Assembly: GCA_007115705.1 (NCBI GenBank)
Contig: QXEO01000822.1
Span: forward strand, 374,253-438,252
DNA length: 64,000 bases
Reading direction: 5' to 3'
DNA from: Dactylis glomerata
Taxonomy: Eukaryota; Streptophyta; Magnoliopsida; Poales; Poaceae
Part shown: in pieces, positions 55,767 through 64,000 of the stretch
Position numbering within the stretch: position 1 is the stretch's first letter
How the letters are laid out: each line of letters starts with the position of its first letter
The notes under the pieces: model-generated
The model's input: only the letters and a program-made list of their open reading frames with translations
What the model was told of the DNA's origin: nothing
Database searches by the model: none
Program-made: the position numbers and the translations under genes

Positions 55767-58700
55767 TGAGACGACCCCGAATTTATCACAAATTCAAAGT
55801 GCCCATTATGCATTCCACCACAATCCCAGAATCATTGTTGTGATACACATAACGTAGTTGGTAACCAGTTCCATAGACATTACAATACGGTGATTCAAAT
55901 ACAATGGTCATAGTGACCAAGTTCATATTACAACACAATATAGCAGCGGAAATAATGTCTTCGGGTCCATGCCTTCACCCTACAGGCAATGGCAACTCAG
56001 TAGAAGATCTTAGTTCTGATACTCTTCTTCATACCCTTCCTCCGGATACTCTTCCCCATAGTCTGGCCAAGTTGATAGCCAGGGACACAGCCGTGAGTAC
56101 ATTGGATGCACTCGCAAACCATCTTACAAATGAAATGATGAAGTAGATATGCAAGGTTAATATGGTGGACTAAGCACTAAGTTTAGTTTGCAAAAGCTAG
56201 TTTTGTTTCCCAAGAATGCTCATTGGTAGAAAAGGAGTTTAGTTCTCTAAGTTTAATCTAAGGGAACTTCCAGTGTGTCAAGATCAAGGTCAAGTCAAGT
56301 CATGTCATTCACCAAGTTCACATAGGTTATTATCATTCTTGACAAAAGTCAAGTACAGTTTGCCAACTGTCCATAACCGAGGACGCGGCTATTCGAATAG
56401 TTTGAAACCTCTGCAGAGGGGTACACTTTACCCACAAGATTCGATACATCTGCCGGGAGAAATCCACGGATCGTCATACACAAAGTATGCGGGGTTCAGA
56501 TAATCAAACAAATTCTTTCACTTGCTCACTCTAGTACAGGATCCTTCCCTAGAGCCCGAGATACGGAAATCCCCGTTCCGGCGCCTCTAGTTTTGCCCGC
56601 TCCGGGATGCCGGATGAGTGGAATCTCCACTTGGTTCAGAAGTACCCGCGCACGGTGCACTTCTATAAAGGATGATACAAGACCTCCCATACTAGGGTGA
56701 ACAAGCTACGGACTAAGCCCCTTCCCACTTAGGGGTAATGTGGTCGTACGGTAATGGTTGGCTCACATGGTACATCACTTATTATCATTTAGCAAATACA
56801 TTCCATAGTCTTTAGTCAAGATTACTTTCCTTCATAAAAACCATCATGTAGGAGGGATCTCCATTTCAAGCTTTCAAGTTCAAGTCACCAAGTTCAAATG
56901 GGGTTCCACTTAGAGATTGCCTCAATTTTATTAGCGACTAAGCAACTATATTGCGTGAGGATACCACTAAGCTATGGTTAGATAAACTCAGCTTGAAGCT
57001 CTTGCTAAGCAAGATATCACTCTACTCCTATCATTTTACTCTAGCAATTCAATCATGCAATTTAATTAAAACCAGTAGTATGCAATGGTAAAACTAGGCA
57101 TGTGGAGTATGATTCAAAAGATGGCTTGCCTTGGTTGGCAAAGTGTCCGAGGTAGTCTTCTTCTTCTTGATAGAATTCCCCCTCAATATCCTCCTCAGCA
57201 ATACTAGCGTCTAATAACGAGTAAACACAAAGCACATCATCACTACACAATACTACATCACTTCAACACACATACTTGTTTTCAAACAATAGCCTTCCTA
57301 TTGGATTTTATTTGAATTGTGTTGCAAGTTTTCTTCCAAGTTTGCATTGAGTGTGTAAGTTAAATTTTCTACCACATACCATGTGGGGTTTACTTTTTAA
57401 GTATGGGTATTAATCTAAGGGTATTTGTACTAGTTCCAATGAGGATTGACTCATTAAGTGAATTGGTATTGAGGGCAATTTAATTCTAAGTGTATAAAAG
57501 AAATCTATCATTTTATGTTACCCATTAGGATTGGATTAAGGTCTAATTGATAACACTAACAAGGTTTGAGTTGGTTAAGGTTGACTAAATAGTAGGGTAG
57601 TTAATTAGTAAGTTCACAAATCAAGTTTCATAATTTTAGGAGGGTTAAAATTTTTATAGAATTTTTCTATGATTAATAAAGCTATGGTCAAGGTATTCTT
57701 ATTTATTTAAATCCCTAACTCAATTTGAATTCTAACCAGTTCTATAGTGTAGAGTATTTCATAAGCTTTCCAACGCATATTCATTTGCTAGAAATGGATT
57801 TGTAAATCTCTTGGAAATAAAGTTTGAAAAACACATCTGAAATAAATTTGAATTAATTCGAAATAGGCGGGAAAATGAATAAAACGTTTCGGACCGAATT
57901 CGACAGAGCTGGGCTGATTTCAAATGAAACCCGAATGGGCCGGCCCATACCGCTTCGCCCGGGGTGGGATAAGTTTCTGTTTTTAAATCTGACAGGTGGA
58001 GCCCACCGGTCAGGTCACTTAACGCACCGAATCGGTACGATGGATCGCGATCTAACGGCTCAAAGGCATCGTCTTCCTCGGCTAGGGCGGGGCTCACCGG
58101 CGTTTGCAGGGACGACTGTTCGACGGCGAGGGCGTGACGGAGAAGAAGCAGAACTTGACGGCGGGGTAGCAGATCGACGGCGGCGGCTCCGCTCCTCCAC
58201 CTCGTACCCGCAGCAGCTCCAACGGCGGCCGGAGTCTCCCGGAACGCGGCGGCGCACGCTCCCAGAGATCGGACGCTTCCGAGGGAGAGAGGAAGAGAGA
58301 GGTGTGGGGATCGGTTGCGGTGAGTGTGTGCTCCTTCTGGGGGTCGACGGGGGGGGGGGGGGGGTTATAGGCGCGGGAGGCCGAGGGCAAGGGCGGCCAA
58401 AAGGTGACCAGTGCGGGGGCCCTGGCAGTGTGCAAAGGCCACGCCGGGCACGGCGGTCTCGGGGGCGTGCTGGGGGGTTGTTGTCTTGGCCGCGGAGTGC
58501 TGTGGGTCGGTGCTGGCGAGGGCACGGTGGTCGGGAGCTTGCAGAGAGGGAGAAGGAGAAGAGAGGGGGGGGGGTCCGGGTGCTGTCTTCCTCTCCTACC
58601 ATGTCGCACGGCTTGGGTCGGGGCAGAGGGCGCCGGGGTCGACTGCGGGGATGCCCACCAGCATGGCGACAGGGTTTGAGCGAGGAAGAACAGTGCAGCT

Positions 58701-59338
58701 CACAGTGAAATCGATTTTTGCCGATTTTCGACTGCCAGGCGTTCGACGAAATGCCCGCAAGAGATTCAAATTCGAAATTTTGAAAATTTCCACTTTGGGT
58801 GATCAACATATTAGCCAAGGTTTCCAGTGATATTTTTGTTCTGAAGAAATAACAGGTTTTGCAAAAATTTATATTTGAAATTTGGGTACTGTCACTGTTT
58901 CAGATTCAATCTTTGGCTGAAGTTTGTGGGCTGTTCTGATTTGAATTTGGGTTAGAAACTTCTTGGTTGAGTTAGCATATAACTTGGTCAAGCTCAACTA
59001 ACTGGCCAAACACTAAGTTGAGTTACAGATTTCTTATTCTAAAGGCTCAAAGTAGGGTAGTCACTAATATTTTCTAGATCATCTTATTCTTCTCTTTTTC
59101 TTTCTTATTTTTATTTCTGGTTTCTTTGGCTTGTATAATCCTTCTCGAATGTCTCTGTTGGTTAAGTTATAACTAACTAACCATTGCACAACAATTAACC
59201 ACATACATGAAATCATAGAAGTCATATAATGGAAAAATACATGCATACATGCAATAATAGATAAAAAGTTTTATCTTGGTCCAAAATTTGGCACTTTAAT
59301 TAATAGGAAGTGGATTACAATTTTTCTGAGTTGTTACA
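55767..59338 (-). repeat. 5' LTR of the chromovirus (3572 bp)
   Basis: Plus reading TGAGACGACCCC...GAGTTGTTACA. It aligns with the split left LTR; scattered substitutions are clearly more frequent than between the copia LTRs. It contains a G run of 16 (58349-58364). Confidence 0.9.
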
Positions 59339-59478
59339 GCAAACTATTCTATAAGATAACTTCTCTATTCATGATATGACTCTACTTGAAAAGTAAATGG
59401 GTAAAAGATAATGATGTGATACCGCGACACTCCCCCAAGCTTGGAACAAACCAAGGGGATGCCTATACCAATGACGAA

Positions 59479-60021
59479 TTACTCCTTCGGCGGTGGTGGC
59501 GAGTCTTTAATAAGCTTCTCAATCAAATCTCTCAAGTCATCAATCTTGTATCTGAGATTACGAATCATCTCGAAGTTGTGCTCAACATGGCTCATGAGCA
59601 TATCGGGCGAAGAATCCCAGCTCTTGGAATTATTTTCCCACCCTTCTTCGCTCCTTGAACTTTCTTTCTCTGCACGGTTAGAACGATCTATATCCCAACT
59701 AGAGGGTAATTTTTCTTTAGGAACCTTTCGGAATTGATGTTCATGTATGAGAGTATGGAAGGGGTTGTTGCCTGAAGAAGATGTCCTTGGGGCTAAGGAG
59801 TGACGTGGAACACCGCCTCCAGTTCTTATCCGCGCAGTCTTCTTGAACTTGTCCTGACTTGTCACCACTCCAATGCTTGCGATGATGGTGCTTGGGCATG
59901 GACTCCGGTCTACTTCCATCTCTTCTTCTTCGGCTTCACTTTCAACCTCTTCCTTCAGCTTAGGGCCTTGGTGATCATCTTCTGGAGGCGTCTTCTCTTT
60001 GTCATTGCTTGCGGAGGCCAT
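59479..60021 (-). CDS. 3' ORF of the Athila-like element, 180 residues, downstream of pol
   Basis: I choose the ATG at 60019-60021 (MASASNDKEKTPPEDDHQ) over the longer open frame to 60309 because a TATA box and U3-like block lie in that upstream part. The protein is acidic at first (EEVESEAEEEEMEVD), then Ser/Arg-rich, and ends with a helix likely to form a coiled coil (HNFEMIRNLRYKIDDLRDLIEK, residues about 148-170) and a PPPPKE tail. It occupies the place where Athila elements may carry an envelope-like gene, but I see no signal peptide or membrane segment. Intact although the neighbouring pol is dead. Function unknown. Confidence 0.65.
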   Translation of the reverse strand: MASASNDKEKTPPEDDHQGPKLKEEVESEAEEEEMEVDRSPCPSTIIASIGVVTSQDKFKKTARIRTGGGVPRHSLAPRTSSSGNNPFHTLIHEHQFRKVPKEKLPSSWDIDRSNRAEKESSRSEEGWENNSKSWDSSPDMLMSHVEHNFEMIRNLRYKIDDLRDLIEKLIKDSPPPPKE

Positions 60022-60099
60022 GATGTCTCTAAAACTGAGAACAACTCCTGACAGAAACAGATCGAAACAAAAACACGATGAGAACACGATATACAGACC

Positions 60100-60260
60100 T
60101 CGGGCAATCCGGGGGGTTATATAGGCAAAAATTAAACATCGAAACGAAGTCACAAGAGGAAACCGAGACGGAAACGAGTTCCAGGATGGACTCACCACAG
60201 GGTGGCGCGGCCAGTAGGGGGCCCGCGCCACCAGGTGGTGAGGAGCCTCTGGACTCCGCC
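60100..60260 (-). promoter_or_regulatory. U3-like internal promoter before the 3' ORF
   Basis: Minus reading: a GC-rich GCGCGGGCC...GGCCGCGCCACCCTGTGGTGAG block (60187-60240) followed about 65 bp later by GCCTATATAACC (TATA at 60117-60123), about 95 bp before the ATG. The GGCCGCGCCACCC word and the order resemble the U3 of the LTRs at 7064 and 12036 (GGCCGCGCCACCCCATGGTGAGG, then GCCTATAAG). Confidence 0.5.
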
Positions 60261-60360
60261 TCCCACTCATTTTTGTCTCGCGATTTTTCATATTTAATAA
60301 AAATAACAAAATTATAAGTAGAAAAGTTTAACGCGGACCATTTCTGACTAGAACTGTTAC

Positions 60361-63300
60361 CTATTCGAAAACAGACTCTGCAGATTCCTGCATATGTTCT
60401 TTAATAAATTCTTCCAGAGTCACCATTTCAATAACATCGACATCTTCATTATAAGAATCTCTAGAAATATAATGCTTGAGTCTTTGCCCATTCACCACTT
60501 GTGTAGTGTCATCTTTAAGAGAAGCGATCTTTACTGCACCTGAACGATACACCTCTTCAATAACAAAGGGCCCTTCCCATTTCGAGAGTAATTTTCCTAC
60601 AAAAAATATGAGACGAGACCTATACAATAGAACTTTCTCACCAACATGAAATTCTCTCTTAAGGATTCTCCTATCATGCCACTTCTTGACTTTCTCTTTG
60701 AAAAGTTTGGCATTCTCATAAGCTTCGTTTCTCTACTCATCTAAAGAACTCAAATCAAGCAACCTTTTTTTACCGGCAAGTTTAAAATCCCTATTAATCT
60801 CTCTCACTGCCCAAAAATCTTTGTGTTATAATTCTAAAGGCAAGTGACACGCTTTTCCGTAAATCATTTTGTAAGGAGACATGCCCATGGGGTTCTTATA
60901 AGCAGTTCTATAAGCCCATAAAGCATCGTTCAACTTGCTAGCCCAGTTTTTCCTAGATCTATTAATAGTCTTCTGCAAGATAGACTTGATCTCTCTATTC
61001 AATAACTCTACTTGCCCACTAGTTTGGGGATGATAAGCAGAAGCAATTCTATGATTAACGTCATATCTAGCAAGAGTTTTCCTAGGAAAAATAACATCCT
61101 TAAGCATTTTTAACGAGGTCTCACCATCGGCACTCTTTGTAGGTATAGCTTCTACCCACTTAGTAACATAATCAACAGCAACAAGTATATGAGTATAACC
61201 TTCTGAAGGAGGAAAAGGACCCATAAAGTCAAATCCCCAACAATCAAATGGTTCAATAACAAGAGAATAACTCATAGGCATTTTATTGCGTCTAGAAATA
61301 TTACCAACTCTTTGGCATTCATCACAATATAAAACAAACTTTCTAGCATCTTTAAAAAGGGTAGGCCAATAAAAATCTGATTGTAGAACCTTTTGTGCAG
61401 TTCTATCTCCACCATGATGCCCTCCATAAGGACTACCATGGCATTTTCTCAATATCTCTTATTGTTCATATTCTGGAACACATCTTCGCATAATACCATC
61501 CACTCCTTCTTTATATAAGTGTGGGTCATCCCAAAAATAATGCCTCAAGTCATAAAAGAATTTCCTTCTTTGCTGATCTGTAAAGGTTGGAGGCAAATAC
61601 TTGGAAACAATAAAGTTAGCATAATCAGCATACCAAGGTATTTCTCGCGAAGTTACCTTTATTGAAGCCAACTGTTCATTTGGAAAACTATCATTAACAG
61701 GAATAGGATGAAAAGAAATGTTTTCCAGTCTAGACAAATTATCAACAACAAGATTTTCAGCACCTTTCCTATCTACATTATGCAGATCGAACTCTTGTAA
61801 AAGCAACACCCATCTTAATAAGCCTAGGCTTAGCATCCTTCTTTGACATAAGATATCTAATAGCAGTGTGATCAGTATGAATAGTAACTTTCAAATCAAC
61901 GATATTAGGTCTAAACTTATCACATGCAAAAACAACAGCAAGAAACTCCTTCTCAGTAGTAGCATAATTCTTCTGAGCAGCATCAAGAGTCTTACTAGCA
62001 TAATGAATAACATTCAACTTCTTATCTACGCACTGTCCAAGAATAGCACCTACAACAAAATCACTAGCATCGCACATAATTTCAAAGGGTAAATTCCAAT
62101 CAGGTAGTTGAACAATAGGAGCAGTAGTTAAAGCCTTCTTAAGAGTTTCAAAAGCTTCCTTACAATCATCATCAAAAACAAATGGTACATCTTTTTGAAG
62201 AAGATTAGTAAGAGGTTTTGAAATCTTAGAGAAATCTTTAATAAACCTCCTATAAAAACCAGCATGACCAAGAATACTATGAATACCTTTAACATCCCTG
62301 GGATAGGGCATTTTCTCAATTGCTTCAACCTTTGCTCTATCAACTTCAATACCTCTTTCGGAGATTTTATGTACAAGAACAATTCCTTCATTCACCATAA
62401 AGTGGCATTTCTCCCAATTAAGAACAAGATTAGTTTCTTCACATCTTTGCAAAACTTTATCAAGATTGTGCAAACAGTTATCAAAAGAAGTTCCATAGAT
62501 GGAGAAATTGTCCATGAATACCTCCATAATTTCTTCACAAAAACCATGAAAAATAGTAGACATGCATCTTTGAAAAGTAGTAGGAGCATTGCACAAACCA
62601 AAAGGCATACGTCTATAAGCATAAGTTCCATAAGGACAAGTAAAAGTGCTTTTCTCCTGGTCTTGCTTTTTAACAACAATCTAAGACAAACCAGAATAAC
62701 CATCAAGAAAACAAAAATGAGTTTTCGTAGACAACCTTTCTAACATTTGATCTATAAATGGTAAAGGATAGTGATCTTTCTTAGTAACTTTGTTGACCTT
62801 TCTAAAATTGATGCACATCCTATAACCAACTACTACCCTTTGAGGAATAAGCTCGTTATTCTCATTAGGCACAAAAGTAATTCCTCCTTTCTTAGGGCCA
62901 CAATGAATAGGACTAACCCATTTACTATCAACAATAGGATAAATAATACCAGCATCAAGGAGCTTCAATACCTCATTTCTTACCACTTCCTTCATCTTAG
63001 GAATTAAACGGCGTTGATGTTCAACAACTGGCTTTGCATCTGGCTCCATGTTAATAGCATGCTGACATATAGTAGGAGAAATCCCTTTTAAATCATCAAG
63101 AGTATATCCCATAGCTCCTTGGTGTTTCCTCAATATTTCTAATAACCTTTCTTCTTCCTTTCCTGAAAGTTTAGAACTAATAATAACAGGATATATTTTC
63201 TTATCATCAATATAAGCATATTTAAGATCATCAGGTAAAGGCTTTAAATCAAAAACAGGATCTTCCTTAGGTGGCAAAGTGGTACCCAAATACTCCACAG

Positions 63301-64000
63301 GTAAATTGTGTTTAATCAACGCTGGTTGATGAAGAAGAATATCGTCAATCTCATCTCTTTCTTCCTTGAAGATCTCACTTTCATGGTCCTCCATGAATTG
63401 CTGCAAAGCATTGTTAGGAGCCAGAGCAATAGAGGCAAGTTGTTCAACTTGAAAATCTTCATTAGGCAATTCATTATCATAAGGAGCTTTAGTAAACTTA
63501 GAAAAATTAAACTCATAAGATTCTCCATCAAACTTAGTCAAAATTTTCTCCTTCTTACAATCTATAACAGCGCCGCAAGTGTTCAAAAAGGGTCTACCAA
63601 AAATAATAGGACAAGTTTTACTAACTTCTGTACCAAGTAGCAGAAAATCAGCAGGATATTTAGTCTTACCGCATAGAACTTCCACATCTCTAACAATACC
63701 AATTGGAGAGATAGTTTTTCTATTAGCAAGCTGAATAACCACATCGATTTCCTCCAGTTCATAAGGACCAATTTCATGCATGATTTCTCTATAAAGCTCA
63801 AAAGGAATAGAACTTGCACTTGCACCGATGTCGCATAAACCATAATAGCAATGATCACCAATCCTGACAGAAAGCACAGGAACACTTGTTTTCTAGGTTT
63901 ACTAGGATGAGAGACAATGTTAGAAGCATCTTCACTAAAGACAATATGTTCATCTTCTACATTTTTAGTAACAAGGTCCTTCACTATAGCTACAGGAGAC
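60361..64000 (-). pseudogene. Athila-type pol (protease, RT, RNase H, integrase), broken
   Basis: From right to left: a frame change near 63885; protease with CDIGASASSIPF (about 63830); RT from about 63150, a TAG at 62678-62680, the catalytic box reads VFMDNFSIYG with AAT (62507-62509) where the second Asp is expected; RNase H with MCDASDF and THTDHTAIRYL (62075, 61870); a frame change near 61800; stop at 61456-61458; integrase HHCC region (GGHHGGDRTAQK, CDECQ) and catalytic Asp in AVDYVTKW, then a deletion near 61075-61085 that removes the second catalytic Asp, then HPQTSGQVE; a TAA at about 60823 and a TAG near 60736; the frame ends at 60361. No working enzyme can come from this copy. The N-terminal part and gag are outside the window. 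Confidence 0.88.

Larger units (their letters stand above)
38211..59338 (-). mobile_element. Chromovirus-type Ty3/gypsy element (probably Tekay clade), nearly intact
   Basis: Target duplication GCAAA at 38206-38210 and 59339-59343. Without the copia insertion it is about 12.7 kb: LTR 3.34 kb, internal 5.8 kb, LTR 3.57 kb. A tRNA-iMet primer site (55752-55763), an extra ORF, a full gag-pol frame and a purine tract (AAGGGGGGAAGA on the minus strand, at 49967-49978) are all present. Assignment to the Tekay clade rests on the long LTR, iMet primer and C-terminal chromodomain-like end. Confidence 0.9.
25586..64000 (+). mobile_element. CACTA (En/Spm-type) DNA transposon, left end and interrupted body
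   Basis: The terminus CACTAGTAGAAAAAC at 25586 is preceded by TAA, a possible 3-bp target duplication, and followed by subterminal TTTAGTCCCGGTT repeats. Transposase and second-ORF fragments follow on the plus strand. A large LTR element enters at 28529, so the rest of the CACTA and its other end lie right of the window. Confidence 0.75.
28529..64000 (-). mobile_element. Athila-like Ty3/gypsy element, minus strand, runs off the right edge
   Basis: The 3' LTR is at 28529-30035, bounded by a purine tract on the minus strand (CTTGGGGGGT at 30036-30045). Internal sequence resumes after element C (36835-38205) and again after the chromovirus (59344-64000), where a 3' ORF and pol are found. gag and the 5' LTR lie beyond 64000. 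Five bases before the LTR are AAGAA (28524-28528), the expected target duplication. The conserved pol style is that of the Athila lineage. Confidence 0.85.

Noticed and set aside
59479..60309. 276-residue version of the Athila 3' ORF
   Set aside because: The added N-terminal 96 residues translate the TATA and U3-like region; the ATG at 60021 is the better start.

Overview
The window looks like intergenic DNA of a large grass genome, most probably Triticeae (wheat, Aegilops or barley group). The basis is the element types: LTR families whose ends read TGATACG...CA, a CACTA transposon with TTTAGTCCCGGTT subterminal repeats, a BARE/Angela-like copia LTR containing the GGCATATTTCC end, and very deep nesting. 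Species and family names could not be checked by search. I see no ordinary host gene, no tRNA or rRNA gene and no CRISPR array. Nearly every base belongs to a transposable element or a fragment of one.

Left block (1-5007): the 3' part of a plus-strand Ty3/gypsy element with a polypurine tract and a complete 3' LTR (3876-5007). On its minus strand lies a spliced gene for a plant mobile domain (PMD) protein (2662 down to the left edge, six in-frame exons) and an acidic ORF broken by one frameshift (3096-3597). Antisense extra ORFs near the 3' LTR are known in Tat-lineage gypsy elements, so I place it there. It is inserted in an Athila-like LTR (5008-5671), which joins tail to tail with an inverted LTR fragment (5672-6798).

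Middle block (7064-23689): a non-autonomous Athila-like element B (target duplication CACTG) with a tRNA-Asp-type primer site and one conserved ORF of about 200 codons, frameshifted here. Its 3' LTR was entered by a second element (12894-22930, duplication ATTTA) with very long LTRs and, as its only gene, a nucleocapsid-like protein with up to six zinc knuckles. Unclassified DNA follows (23695-25585).

Right block (25586-64000): a CACTA transposon (start 25586) holding transposase and second-ORF remnants. At 28529 it is interrupted by a minus-strand Athila-like gypsy element running past the right edge. That element holds two insertions: element C (30207-36829, duplication ACTTG), a relative of B, and a minus-strand chromovirus-type gypsy element (38211-59338, duplication GCAAA) with an uninterrupted 1501-residue gag-pol frame and an extra upstream ORF. 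The left LTR of the chromovirus carries a young copia element (38662-47075, duplication CATCT). Order of insertion is therefore CACTA, then Athila-like, then chromovirus, then copia, with C landing separately.

The most interesting points are the intact intron-containing antisense PMD gene, the copia element with near-identical LTRs but decayed coding sequence, the knuckle-only element, the duplicated primer site in element C, and a U3-like internal promoter in front of the 3' ORF of the Athila-like element.
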